A stretch of DNA of 64,000 nt from Colletotrichum lupini (lineage: Eukaryota > Ascomycota > Sordariomycetes > Glomerellales > Glomerellaceae), in NCBI RefSeq assembly GCF_023278565.1, contig NC_064677.1, forward strand, positions 1,860,001 through 1,924,000, read 5' to 3'. The position numbers and the translations under genes are program-made. This document shows positions 11,418-21,805 of the stretch, in pieces. Numbering within the stretch: position 1 is the stretch's first letter; every line of letters begins with the position of its first letter. The notes beneath the pieces are model-generated. The model saw only the letters and a program-made list of their open reading frames with translations, searched no databases and had not been told where the DNA came from.

Positions 11418-13064
11418 TCAAAAAGTCCCATCCTGAAAGAGAAGAGAATCCTCCCAATCCTCATAGCAATAATCCTCTTCATCATCACCAAACTCGTCCT
11501 GCTGACGGCGCTTAAACTGCCCGTTCGTGGCCTCCCAAATCTTGCGGATCGCAGCCGGCAACGAGTCGAGCTTCTTCTGCGCCTCGCCCGCCTTGGCGCT
11601 GCGGTACGACTGCATGACCCGGTCGTCGCGCCACAGGTCCTTCTCGCCGCGTTTAGCGCGACGGATGTTGGCCGCGTACTTCATGTTGAGGACGATTTTC
11701 CCTTGGCCTAATGGTCCTTTTCCAGGGCAATCACCTCCATCGCCACCGCTACCATCACCATCACCGCCGCTGCTGCTACCGACGCTGACGCCCGTATTGA
11801 CGAGAATCTCGATAAACTGACACGGCAAGCCGCGGAGCGTGCGGACGACCTCGGAGGATCGCTCGAAAAAGTCGAGAAACGAGACGTCACCCGTGCGCGG
11901 GTCGCGCTGGGGCGTGATGTCGATGGTGAGGGTGTGGATGCGCGGGCGGATGGGCCGCAGGCCGCGGAAGACGTTGATGGCGTTGGCCATGCTGAGGCGG
12001 TAGGGCGCGTTGGCGCGGTTGGCCTCGGCGACGATCATGAGCTTGCGGAACTTGTGGCCGAAGCGGCGGATGTCAATGTCGGCTGCCGTGTGGCCGTCAG
12101 CCAAGAACGACGACGACGAGGGTCTGTTGGTGACGACATCGTCTTCGTCAGAGTACTCGTCCGCGCTGTCTGCCTCGTAGTCGGAGAGGGCGTCGTTGTC
12201 GGTGGCAAGCGGGTGTTGGACCACGATCTCGTTCTCGCCCTGCGCGTTAAGGGCGGGAAGTTCGGCGGCGTCGCGGAGGAGGTAGAGGAACGTGTTTTCG
12301 CCGTAGAGGGTGTTGAGAGCCTCCTTTCTGACTTGGCGGCATGTTCGAATGAGGTCGGTGCGGATGCCTACTCTGTTCCGGGGGTAGACTGCGGACCAGC
12401 CCTGGTGGACTCGGATGGGCTCGTCGGCGACTAGGATGTACTTGTAGATATCCTCTCTGATCTCGAGGGGAATTCGGAGAAAGGGGCAAGTGCGGCTCTT
12501 GGGCTGCGGCTCTGGCTCCGACTCCGGGGTGGCTGTTCTTGATAAGATGCCACTGTAGCGGCCTGAACTGGGTCTCGCCTGCCAGCTTCCAGGACGAACT
12601 ACCTCTTTACCCTTGTTGCGAGGGATCGTGGACTTATTCTTCGGATCAGACCGAGAAGATTGAGACTGGAGAGGAGGAGACATCAAAGGAGCGCCCCAAG
12701 TGAAATGGGCCGTTGACTTCCTCGCAAAGGTTGCTCCATAATCACGCGGCGGGGGCCTCTCACGAACGGCATGGTAATCGTGAGCATTGGTGTTGCCGCC
12801 AGTTCTGCGTCGTTTGCTGGGTTGGATCGTGCCGTCGTCATTGCTGTCTTCTTCGACAACGACAATGGACCGCTTGTGGCCTGCGATGACGATTGTAGTC
12901 TCATCTGGCTTGGGAGTCTTTGACTTTTTGGCTGAGGCGCGTTTCCTCTGTTTCTTCTTCGAAGACGCGGCCTTGGATGTCTTGCTTCGAGGTGCGCTTG
13001 TAGTGGCCGGCTTCTTGACCAGACCGGAACTCTTGGCCACGCGGGAGACCTTGGATGGAGGCAT
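11418..13064 (-). CDS. 2EXR / F-box-like domain protein of unknown function
   Basis: Single open frame. I prefer the ATG at 13064 (product MPPSKVSRV..., 548 aa); the frame stays open upstream to 13187. Residues 1-110 are rich in K, S and R with a bipartite-looking basic cluster (SKKKQRKR) and a PSKRRR element, so nuclear location is likely. Around residue 190 the sequence FLRIPLEIREDIYKYIL begins a fungal 2EXR/F-box-like motif, followed by LIRTCRQVRKEALNTLY. These domains are abundant in Pezizomycotina; ligands are mostly unknown. An acidic patch (about residues 285-300) and a glycine-rich run near residue 460 follow. The C-terminus is acidic. Function cannot be assigned. Confidence 0.75.
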   Translation of the reverse strand: MPPSKVSRVAKSSGLVKKPATTSAPRSKTSKAASSKKKQRKRASAKKSKTPKPDETTIVIAGHKRSIVVVEEDSNDDGTIQPSKRRRTGGNTNAHDYHAVRERPPPRDYGATFARKSTAHFTWGAPLMSPPLQSQSSRSDPKNKSTIPRNKGKEVVRPGSWQARPSSGRYSGILSRTATPESEPEPQPKSRTCPFLRIPLEIREDIYKYILVADEPIRVHQGWSAVYPRNRVGIRTDLIRTCRQVRKEALNTLYGENTFLYLLRDAAELPALNAQGENEIVVQHPLATDNDALSDYEADSADEYSDEDDVVTNRPSSSSFLADGHTAADIDIRRFGHKFRKLMIVAEANRANAPYRLSMANAINVFRGLRPIRPRIHTLTIDITPQRDPRTGDVSFLDFFERSSEVVRTLRGLPCQFIEILVNTGVSVGSSSGGDGDGSGGDGGDCPGKGPLGQGKIVLNMKYAANIRRAKRGEKDLWRDDRVMQSYRSAKAGEAQKKLDSLPAAIRKIWEATNGQFKRRQQDEFGDDEEDYCYEDWEDSLLFQDGTF

Positions 13065-15336
13065 ACTGCAACTGATAGTGGGATCGGGACTGACTGTGTC
13101 TGAAGTCGAATTCAGCGCTCCCGCAACCGGCGAGAGAATAAATACTTTAGATATATAGGCGTATGTCTGTGTAAGATTTCGTAGCAAATGACTTGAAGTT
13201 GTAAGAGTTCCCGTCAGTGCTACTTTAGTCAGTAAATGGTAAAGCTTACAACCCGCTGGCCCAATATCAAAGCATGCTTACCTTCCTTATTAGATTGTGC
13301 TTTGATCAAATCTTCAACCTGTTGTAGGATGAAGTGCCCGATAGGCAAGTCTCGTTGTCTTCAAAGCATAAAGAGGAAGAAAAGTCAACGGATAAATCAG
13401 AACGAGGGGCAAGAGCTACGAAGACTCTTGCTTCCTTTGAGACGATGGTTCCTTGAGGTAGTGAAGGGTGGGTAAAAGAGACTTGGAGGTTGCAATTATG
13501 CCTTCGTGAAGAATAAAGCCTCGCAAGGTAGCAACGAAGCAAAAGATTGTGGAAAGCTAATCTGTCTTGATTAGTGTGTGCTGCCCGTTGCTTTGATTCT
13601 CAGCCTTGGTCGGCGATTTGCTTATTGTCGTATGCCTCGTCGGCTGGAATACTTGGGAAAGAAGTTTGTGACGATAGAAGAGGAACTATTGTGGTGGAAT
13701 GATATTGCGGTGAAATAATTGAGGCGCTAATGAGGTGTTGGTGGTGAAATAGAGCTGGAGGACAAACTCGTGAGATAAGCACTTGATGTCTTTTATATTG
13801 CCCTGGGAGGAAGGAAAGAGGGATCGTCCAATGCGCAGAAAATGAAGAGGGAAGGGGTACCTTTTGGAATGCCCGGGAAGAGCTCCCCTGAATTTGTTCT
13901 TGGGGGGGCAATGGAATCAATGTCAACGATTTCTGTAGAGATACCTGGGTATGAGGCAGTTGCAGATGGGTATACCATCACAGGATGAGGAATTTAGTCT
14001 TGCGAAATGAATTATTGTCAAAGGATAGAGAGGATTTTGATCATCTGAAGCCAATAAGATTCCTAAGTAAAGAGACTCTAGAGGGTCAAAAAGAGTTCAC
14101 CCCCCGGTGTTGAACTGGGGCTACATCTCTTGGTGCTCATGCTGGGAATCGAACTTGGAGCCTGTCGTCGAGTAGGCTGTGGGCGTAATTGCTGATTGTT
14201 GACCTTGAACCACTCCACCACCCATCCCAGTTTGACCTGACCTCCCGACCTAGAGAGGCGCCTGCTGGTTGGTGACAGGAATGGACTGAAGGGGGTATAT
14301 GAAGGCATACTCCTGTGTATTCAGACAAGTGTATGCCTTACGTATCAAGCAAGATGGAGCTCGGGAAAGTGCTAAGCAGGTACAAGGGGGGACAATAATT
14401 CTAGTCAATGTTGCATCCTCTCAAACTATCAATCTTGACAAGAACTCTGGCTTCATGATCATGATGACGAGAGAGCCTGTTTCTGTTTTTATATTCATGA
14501 GACTCTAACTCAGTTTTTGTCGGTTTCACAGCGTCGGGGATTCCAATGCCCCCCAAAATCCTTTCTATGCTGCCCTCTCTTCCCGGCGCCTCTCCTCAGA
14601 CACAGCCGGTACTATTTCAGGATGGCAAAATGACTTTTTAGAACACGCCTAGCAACGGCATTCCTTTGATTTGCGTACCAAGGATTACATAGTCCTCAAA
14701 ATGACGGCCTGGAGGTCGGCTCCGTTGCTGTCGCCATGTCCGGAGGCCGGGCATGTTAAAGTGCCCCGGCTCGGCTTCTGGCCACCGATCGGCAAAGCTC
14801 CCGGTTGCCGTCGGATCCCTGTTCCGGCCCCGTGCAGCCGTGCACCCGCATCCGCAAGTGAGCCCTTTACTTGACTCAATGCAGTAACTTGACACTCTTA
14901 GTCGGGCCAGCGCTCCATGGCAAGTTATCGAGAAGCTTCTTTACCGGCGGTCATCAACTTATACAAAAAACCCAACACATGAATGAGGTTGTTTCTCAAC
15001 GTTACTAGAATCGCACGAATTGGCTTATTCACTACGCACTTGACGCTGATTGAGATATATTATTTGAGCGCTCTGAATCTTAGAGACCAAGTTTCTCGCA
15101 GCAGGTACCCGTGGCTTTAATTCTTCATTTTTCCATCTCACCAACATTGTCGAGATCTGGGCTTTAATTTCTCAGAGTTCAAGGCCCATCGAAAAAGGAA
15201 CTTGTGTGTGTACCCACATGCGACTCCGACTTTGTCAAACTGTCCTCGGAGTGAATCCCACCGGCTAACTCTATTCAGTTCACACCAGAGAAAAAGCCTC
15301 CATCACCAAGCCTCCAGCTTCGTCAAATCGGTCACA
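13065..15336. other. Gene-poor interval with a tRNA-like sequence
   Basis: About 2.3 kb, more AT-rich to the eye than the flanking genes. Open frames are short and look like noise. The only structured element I can support is the tRNA-like sequence at about 14090-14225, listed separately. The last 150 bases are the 5' flank of the dehydratase gene. Confidence 0.55.
14090..14225 (-). repeat. Degenerate tRNA-like / possible SINE head
   Basis: Read on the minus strand, TGGTGGAGTGG (about 14210-14220) matches a Pol III A box, and AGTTCGATTCC (about 14146-14156) matches a B box, at spacing typical of a class II tRNA. Between them AGCCT...AGGCT can pair like an arm. The T-stem and acceptor stem do not pair well, so it is not a functional tRNA. 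Downstream on the same strand a TTTTT lies at 14091-14095 and could terminate Pol III. It may be a tRNA pseudogene or the head of a tRNA-derived SINE. One copy was noticed here, and copy number elsewhere is unknown. Confidence 0.35.
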
Positions 15337-16443
15337 ATGGGTTCCCTCGGTCCAGACGCCAAGAAGCCGTGGATCCAAACACCATGCATCGCATCAGCTA
15401 CTCTGTCTCGCGCAGCAGGATGGTCAGTCTTCCCATGACACCTGCCTACCTGAACCCCGTCAACTGACACCACCCAGCAACATCTACCTCAAACTTGAAA
15501 ACCTCCAACCCTCAGGCTCCTTCAAGTCCCGCGGCGTAGGCAACCTCATGGTCCGCGCCGCCGCCGACGCGCCCGCCGACCAAGAATCCCACTTCTACTG
15601 CTCCTCGGGCGGCAACGCCGGCCTCGCCTGCGCGACCTCGCCTGCGCGACCTCGGCCATCGCCCTCAACCGCAACGCCACCATCGTCGTGCCCATGACCA
15701 CCTCCCCGCTCATGATCTCCAAGCTGCGCCTCCTCGGCGCCGACGTCCGCCAGATCGGCGCAAACTGGGCCGAGGCGGACGCCCACCTCCGCGAGGTGAT
15801 GCTCGCCAACGACCCGGCGGGCGTGTACGTGCCCCCCTTTGACCATCCGCACGTCTGGGACGGCGCGGCCACTATTGCCGATGAGCTCGTCGCGGAGTTG
15901 GCATCATCGTCGCCGGGGAACGAGGTCGAAGTCAACGGGATTGTGTGCTCCGTCGGCGGCGGCGGGTTACTAGCCGGTCTCGCGCAGGGCGTCGCGCAGA
16001 ACCAGTGGCCAGGGAAGGAACCGCGGCTGATGGCCGTGGAGACGGTTGGCGCGGACAGCCTCAACGCCAGCGTGCTCGCCGGTGAGCACGTCACGCTGCC
16101 AGGGATCAAGTCCATTGCGGGATCGCTGGGTGCGGTGCGCGTTGCGGCGAGGGCGTGGGAGGTGGCGAGGGATACGCCCGGGTTCCAGAGCGTGACGGTC
16201 ACGGATGCCGAGGCGGCGCTGGCGTGTGTGCGCTTTGTGGATGACGCGCAGCTGGTGGTTGAGGTTGCTTGTGGTGCGACAGTTGCGACGGCGTACAACG
16301 GTGCGCTTAGGAAGCATTTCGGTGCGGGCATGTCGGACGAGGAGTGGGCGAAGCAGAACATTGTGCTTATTGTGTGTGGCGGTTCGAATGTGACTATGGA
16401 GATGTTGAACGAATACCGTTCAAAATATGGCAATGCTTCATGA
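15337..16443 (+). pseudogene. L-serine/L-threonine dehydratase (PLP), frameshifted
   Basis: Exons 15337-15422 and 15478-16443 with a GT-AG intron. The protein would be a fold-type II PLP enzyme deaminating serine/threonine to pyruvate/2-oxobutanoate. The PLP lysine is in SGSFKSRG, the phosphate-binding loop is SSGGNAGLACATS, and the glycine loop near the C-terminal half is VGGGGLLAGLA. The frame breaks just after SSGGNAGLACATS: a 14-bp unit at 15627-15640 is repeated at 15641-15654. Because 14 is not a multiple of 3, the downstream part (open from 15688 to the stop at 16443) is in another frame. Omitting one unit gives a normal 345-aa protein, about the family length. The rest of the gene shows no other damage, so this is either a very recent mutation or a sequencing/assembly error. 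NAT9 lies convergently downstream. Confidence 0.8.
15622..15654 (+). repeat. 14-bp tandem duplication inside the dehydratase gene
   Basis: Period-14 identity runs from 15622 to 15654: two full copies of CCTGCGCGACCTCG plus a five-base partial copy. It is responsible for the frameshift in the dehydratase coding region. Confidence 0.95.
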
Positions 16444-16625
16444 AATCATCGCATCGGTACTTGGGAACAGGCAGCATAAAAGAAGGCATCAGCTTGGGCA
16501 TGCCCCGAGGATAGACTCTGTCCGGCGGATTTGAGGCGAGACCTTAGAAGACACGAGAACGGGACAAGACTAGACATACATGGTTGTAGACAGCTGCCGG
16601 GTCATATTCCTCGGCATCAAACCCC

Positions 16626-17597
16626 CTATCTAGAATACGAGACCTCACGATACTCATCCGCAGCCTTCATGCCAGCAGAAGAGGCCACAAACTCATCCAT
16701 GTCCCCGAGAACCATCTGAATCTCGCCAAAGTAATTCACCTCCCCCTTCTGCACGAACCCCAGCCGCCGAAATAGCGCAATGCTCGCGGCATTGCCTTCC
16801 TTAATCTTCACCATCAAACCCTTCAGCTGCGCCGCCTTCTTGGTCGTTCCCTTGCCCCCCTCCCCTCCATGAACATACTCCTCGAGGATCTGCGCCTTGT
16901 TCCGGTGAATGTACGTCAACAGCGTCGTCACGGCGGCATGGCCGATACCCCTGCCGCGGTGCTCCTTGGACGCTACCATGACGTCCACCTCGCCGACGTA
17001 CAACCCTTCGTTTGCCGCGGCGGCCTGGCCTTCTGCATCTTCGTCGTCATCGTCGTCGTAGGGATAGGTGAAGAAGTTGATGTCACCAATCATCCGTTCC
17101 GAAGCATCAACCTCGCCCGCTTGCACGGTCTCGGTCGACGCCGTCGTCGACGACGAGTCGAGAGGCTGGCAGATGATAAAGGTGAGTTTGTCGTGAGAGG
17201 TGCGCCACGACTGCTGGTTCTCGTACTCCTCTTCCAACGTGAGCGGCTCCGACGCTGTGGCTTCCTGGATATCCTGTATGGTAGGAATCGCGCAGTTAGT
17301 CTTATATCCCACCCGTCTGCACCATGAATCTGTATCATCACTGGATGACTTCAACGTAAGTGCACTTGTTTGCGGGCTACTGGGCTGACCGGATCACTCA
17401 TCCACTCATGATATCGTTCCACATGTCTTGCCTCGTAGGGGACGAGAGTCACCCTCGGCGTCACGATGGCTGTTCCGCATGTAAGCGCACATTATCACCC
17501 CAAAACAGATCGCGCCACATCTCCGTCTCTGTCTCTCGAGAACAGAAGTGGCGCGCGGGTGCGGTAGGTACATGCCTGTATGCTCATTCAACCTCAT
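16626..17597 (-). CDS. NAT9-type GNAT N-acetyltransferase
   Basis: Spliced 249-aa protein; exons (5'->3') 17597-17576, 17469-17390 and 17273-16626. The start MRLNEHTAIVTPRV and the segment EARHVERYHEWM are typical of NAT9-like GNAT acetyltransferases, and EATASEPLTLEEEYENQQSWR follows in exon 3. The acetyl-CoA-binding region GRGIGHAAV lies around residue 160, and AASIALFRRLGFV-like sequence marks the end of the fold. The first exon is only 22 nt, and joining it to exon 2 requires a GC-AG intron (GC at 17575-17574, AG at 17471-17470). A start inside exon 3 would remove the conserved N-terminus. Human NAT9 has been linked to microtubule stability; a role in this fungus is inference. Confidence 0.85.
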
Positions 17598-17877
17598 TGT
17601 GCACTTTGCATAAGTCTTGCTTTCCGTCCTTCACAAGTTCACAACTGCAGCACTCCGTATCCGTAGTTGCTGTCCCTCTCACAGGTTCCACTCCGAAAAG
17701 CCAAAACGCCGCCCCGCCGTCTCGCCCACAACAAAGCTCCTCTTCTCTCCTGCAGGCGTCCGAAAAGAGGGGAATGAAGACCTAGTCCAAGGGTACCTGC
17801 GGCTAAGACAAGTGTACGATGTGGTCAAGGATGGAGTTCTGGCCCAGAGAGCCCACAGTTCACAAGCTCCCAGCTAA

Positions 17878-17993
17878 GTCAACGTGCCAGAGTGGTTAAT
17901 GGGCTGCCCTGCTACGGATCCATCAGGACTTGTCCTGTTCCAGCAGTTGAGGCAGTGGCTTCGGTCGCGCAAGTTCGAATCTTGTCGTTGACG
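17878..17993 (+). tRNA. tRNA-Ser(GCU) with a 35-nt intron
   Basis: Acceptor stem GTCAACG pairs perfectly with CGTTGAC, followed by G as discriminator. The D-region has TGCCAGAGTGG (A box) and the T-arm CAAGTTCGAATCTTG (B box). Anticodon stem CTGCC/GGCAG encloses anticodon GCT at 17911-17913. The intron, one base 3' of the anticodon, is 17915-17949. A long variable arm (TGGC...GCG) fits a class II serine tRNA. A run of seven T at 18002-18008 is the likely Pol III terminator. A second copy lies on the opposite strand 310 bp away. Confidence 0.93.
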
Positions 17994-18303
17994 GTGTTCT
18001 CTTTTTTTCTCGGTCCCAAGAGTTCCCAAGACTTTCGAGGCGAGTGGACATGTGCGAGTTGGAGAGTGAATACTTTTGTGCTGGAGTTGTAGATGCGAAA
18101 GCTTGGGGGGAGGGAGCTCACAACCCGGCCCCACTCTGGATAGCTCATCCATGCCTAGGTAGGTGCCACGTAGAACCAAACAGCAAACACAACAACCATT
18201 CGGTAGTTTTTTGAATGAGAAAAAGTTGGGAAAAAGAAAATTTGATCATCGGCAACCACGATAGAAACGAAAGATTGTACTAAGAGCAAAAAAAACGCTA
18301 ACG
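17994..18303. other. Spacer between two convergent tRNA-Ser genes
   Basis: Contains the T7 terminator of the plus-strand tRNA and the T8 terminator (minus strand, 18288-18295) of the other copy. Nothing else was seen. Confidence 0.7.
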
Positions 18304-18404
18304 CGTCAAGGACAGGATTCGAACCTGCGCGACCGAAGCCACTGCCTAATCTGGAATCAAGGTTTGATAGCAGGGCAGCCCATTAACCACTCTGGCACCT
18401 TGAC
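18304..18404 (-). tRNA. tRNA-Ser(GCU) with a 20-nt intron
   Basis: On the minus strand the acceptor stem GTCAAGG pairs with CCTTGAC, then G. The body is almost identical to the tRNA at 17878, but position 7 and its partner differ together (G-C instead of C-G), and the T-stem is CAGG/CCTG instead of CAAG/CTTG. Anticodon GCT is at 18371-18369, and the intron is 18367-18348, shorter than and unrelated to that of the other copy. Eight T on the minus strand (18295-18288) should terminate transcription. Confidence 0.93.
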
Positions 18405-18744
18405 TAGTGACTTGCTGTTGAAATGCCAATTCCTTCATCGCATTGAGTAGCGCCTCATTCCAAGAGCACGCAAACAACGCTGTCTCGACCTCACCTTACA
18501 GCTTGCCCTCACAAGCCGATCTCTTCGAGGCATCTTAGATGGACCCTGCAGCAATTGGATCATCTTCCGGAACAAGCCCTCGAATCGCACTCCAGCTAAA
18601 CCAGGCCCTTGAACCTTCGTTTCGTGTGCTTACACAATATCTATACACCATCTTACAAGCGGCATCAACAGCGGAGATAGTACACATATTTACACGGGGC
18701 AAAAGCCCACTTCTTGATCACTTCCCAACCCGACTTCTCCCCAC
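18405..18744. other. Spacer between tRNA-Ser and methionyl-tRNA synthetase
   Basis: Upstream flank of the minus-strand tRNA and 3' flank of the synthetase gene. No coding region was recognised. Confidence 0.6.
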
Positions 18745-20629
18745 TCAATTCTCAGCCGGCTGGGGAGGGAACAAGCTGTTGAACTCGCCGGGACGTCCCA
18801 AGTCAACCGCAGGCGTGCCATACGCCAAGTCCTTGCCAAACACCGCATCCTCAAAGCGGCGCTTGCCAGCCTCGACGCCCATCATGTCAAGCAGCATACC
18901 CATCTTGGTCGGCATCACCGGCTGCAGGAGGATGCCGGCGGAGCGGACGGCTTCCGACGCGTAGTAGATCACCTCGTGCTTAGCGGCCTGGGCCTCGGGA
19001 TCCGTCGAGTTGGCCAGCTTCCACGGTTCCGCGGCGGAGATGTACTTGTTTGCCTGGACACGTCGAGTCAGTATTAAATCATACAAGTTAGCCCCGGTGC
19101 ATGTAGGCTTGTCCATACCTCGGACAGAACGTGGAGAACGCTCCGGATGGCGGCGTTGGGATTCAGCTCGTCCATGTGCTGCGCCATGGACTGCGCCATC
19201 CCGTCAACCAACACCTTCAACTCCTCGCTGCCTTGAACCTTGTGGCTCGTCGGCGCGCTGCTCTTCTCCGCCGCCCACACCACCGAATCTCGAAGCTTCC
19301 ACTTCTTGCTCTTAGCCACGCGGTTCATCAGGTTCCCCACCGTCGACTGCAAGTCCTTCTGATACCTGGCAATGACGAGCGAGTTCTCATAGTCCGCATC
19401 CTTCTCGATCCCGCCGTCCCGCATCATAAAGTACCGCATCGTGTCCAGACCCCACCGGTCGATCGCGAAGAACGGGTTCACCACGTTGCCCAGCGACTTG
19501 GACATCTTCTTCTTCCCCAGCGTCCAGTGCGCGTGGCTGAGAAGCTGCTTCGGCAGCGGCAGGTCCAGCGCCATCAGCAGCGCCGGCCAGTACACCCCGT
19601 GGAACCGCACGATATCCTTGCCAATGACCTGCACGTCCGCCGGCCACCCGCCCTCGTGCTCGCGGCCGGGCCGCCAACCCGGGAAACCGGCTTTCGTAAG
19701 GTAGTTGATGAGCGCGTCGACCCAGACGTAAATCGTCTGCGTCGGGTCGTCCGGCACCCGCACGCCCCAGTCCAGCCTCTGCACCGGCCGCGAGATGGAC
19801 AGGTCCTCGAGGTTGTTGGACACCCACGCCACCACCTCCTTCTGCCGCGCCCTCGGCACGATCCAGTCCGGGTTCGCCTCGTAGAACGCGAGCAGCCTCT
19901 CCTTGAGCGCCGTCATGCGGAAGTGGTAGTTCTTCTCCTCGATCCACTCCACCTCGTTCCCGGACTCCACGGCCGCCATGATGGTCCGCCCCGTCTGCGG
20001 CTCGACCCGCCGCTCAATCTCGTTGTTGCCGTAGAAACACTCGTCGCTGACGCAGTACCACCCTTCGTGCTTGGATTCGTAAATGTATCCCTTTTCCTTG
20101 AGCAGGTGCCAAAAGTGCTGCACCGCCTCCTTGTGGTCCTGGTCCGTCGTGCGGATGAAGTGGTCGTTGGCCATACCGATGGCCTTTGCCAAGTCCCGAA
20201 ACTTCTCGGCCGTCGTGTCGCAGAACTCCTTGGCCGGCACGCCTTGCTTCGCCGCCGCCTGTTGGACCTTGGAACCGTGCTCGTCCGTGCCGGTGCAGAG
20301 GATCGCGGTCCGGCCCTTGAGGACTTGCCAGCGCTTCAGGACGTCTGCCAGGAGCATCGAGTACATGTGGCCGACGTGTGGTGCTGTTGAGTCGAAATGT
20401 TAGCTTGGGCCTGATAGAGGGCCCCATGGGAATTGCACATACATGCATTGACGTAAAAGATGGGCGTCGTCACGTAGTACGGCTTGTCGCCCTTGCTGTC
20501 GGAGCTCGCGAAACGGCGTCGCGATGTCTGCCCGTGGGTGCACGAGGGGCAGACCCAGGGCGATCGCATCGCCGGGACATGGCGGCGATTGCGGAACGCC
20601 GAAGCTGTCGATAGCCTTGCTGGTCTCAT
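18745..20629 (-). CDS. MSM1: Mitochondrial methionyl-tRNA synthetase
   Basis: Spliced 586-aa class I synthetase that charges mitochondrial tRNA-Met. Exons 20629-20443, 20383-19119 and 19053-18745; GT-AG introns. The HIGH-type motif is PHVGH at residues 64-68, split from the N-terminus by intron 1, and KMSKS is at about 355-359 (KKKMSKSLGN). TGTDEHGSKVQQAA is the usual MetRS signature after the first motif. The N-terminal 45 residues are rich in R, S and A with no acidic residue before SSDS, which is a good mitochondrial presequence. A zinc-binding insert typical of the longer cytosolic enzyme is absent and the length fits the organellar form. It shares a 310-bp divergent promoter region with the NTF2-like gene. 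Confidence 0.93.
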
Positions 20630-20940
20630 TGAACCTGTTGTTGTCGAGCTTACCGCTTAAGAAGCGTGCCGTCAACAGCGGAGATGGGCAGGTTGCGTGA
20701 TGAATCGAAAGCTTGCAATGTTCCTCGCTCCAAATGCACCGTACGGATTGTGCTTGTCGATAACGGCCCAGAGCTCTTATCGGCGCGCGATCCTTGTAAT
20801 GCCCCGCCAAACTTCTTCCCTAAGGTAGTCCTTTCAACGCTTGCATTGTTGCGACAACACCGCCGAGTACACAATACGATTTCCAACTTTCTTCCTTCAA
20901 CACAACTCGGGCTGAAGCACACGAACAGAGCACCGCAATC
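20630..20940. other. Divergent promoter region, MetRS / NTF2-like gene
   Basis: About 310 bp separate the two start codons. No recognisable regulatory site could be assigned with confidence. Confidence 0.5.
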
Positions 20941-21526
20941 ATGTCTCTCCCCTCCCGCGAAACAGAAATGAGGGCCTCGGCCGACGGTACTTCCATTTCC
21001 ATCCCCTCCCACCAGACTCACTCTCGACCTCATGATAGAACTAACACACGCATCCCCAGCGGCCTCAAACTTCGCAGACGCCTATTACGAAGCCCTCAAC
21101 CGCCGCAAACAAGGCGGCACCCTCGAAAAGTTCTACACAACCTGCTGCTCTAAATACCCGTCCCCGCCCGACATCTCCATCAACGGCGCCGTCCTCCAAG
21201 GCGGTCCCGACGAGTACGTCGCCCTCCTCGACGCGCAGGGCGCCGACGTTCACCACGAGGTCGAGTCCCTCGACGCCCACGTCGTCAATAGCGATTTCTC
21301 CCTGGGTTGCCCCGAGCACCTGCAAAAGGGCGACGAAAAGGGCGCAAAGTGCAGCATCATGGCGCAGGTCACGGGCAGGGTACACTACGGCAGGGGCCGG
21401 GATGCTCCCGCAAAGACGTTCAACGAGGTATTTGTGCTGGTGCCGAATTGGGATACGTTTGGCAAGAATCCGCCGAGGGGCGCGAGGCGGTGGTTGATTA
21501 TGAGCCAGAACTTTCGCGCGCTGTGA
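20941..21526 (+). CDS. NTF2-like domain protein, NXT1/p15-like
   Basis: Spliced 170-aa protein; exons 20941-20986 and 21060-21526. The joined N-terminus reads MSLPSRETEMRASADAASN and runs into FADAYYEALNRR, the start of an NTF2-like cone fold. A hydrophobic/aromatic end (RRWLIMSQNFRAL) also matches this fold. The pattern F-x-x-x-Y-Y-x-x-x-x-x-R-R is like NXT1/p15-type mRNA-export cofactors rather than the enzymatic SnoaL branch, but I would not insist on an export role. Choosing the later ATG at 21032 would place the start inside the intron and lose the first helix. It is convergent with the farnesyltransferase alpha gene, 279 bp between stops. Confidence 0.75.
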
Positions 21527-21805
21527 GATGGGGGAGAGCATGGAATGGGCCTTTTGGGATTATTAAAGCGAGAGCGACGATGACGAGCAACACGACGTGT
21601 CCTATACCACACACAATAGAGGTGAGTCTTGTCTTGTATCCTCTTCTTTATTCGCCTGCTGACTCGGAGATAGAATGAATTCGGCATGGGACAGCAAGCA
21701 GAAGCTCGATGGGATATATAGGAGACCCGACTTGATGCATCTGCGCACGATGAAGAAGGGGTGTCTCGATTCATAGAAACAGCAACGTCGATAGCAATGC
21801 AAGAC

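Noticed and set aside
15627..15654. Intron removing the 14-bp duplication in the dehydratase gene
   Set aside because: No GT or GC donor with a matching AG acceptor and branch site could excise it; 14 nt is far too short for an intron.
17286..17354. NAT9 start at the ATG at 17354
   Set aside because: This segment is the end of the second intron; starting there drops the conserved MRLNEHT...YHEWM region, which is recovered by splicing.
19131..20390. 419-codon open frame antisense to the methionyl-tRNA synthetase
   Set aside because: Product is R/L/H/P-rich shadow sequence caused by G/C-biased third positions of the real gene on the other strand.
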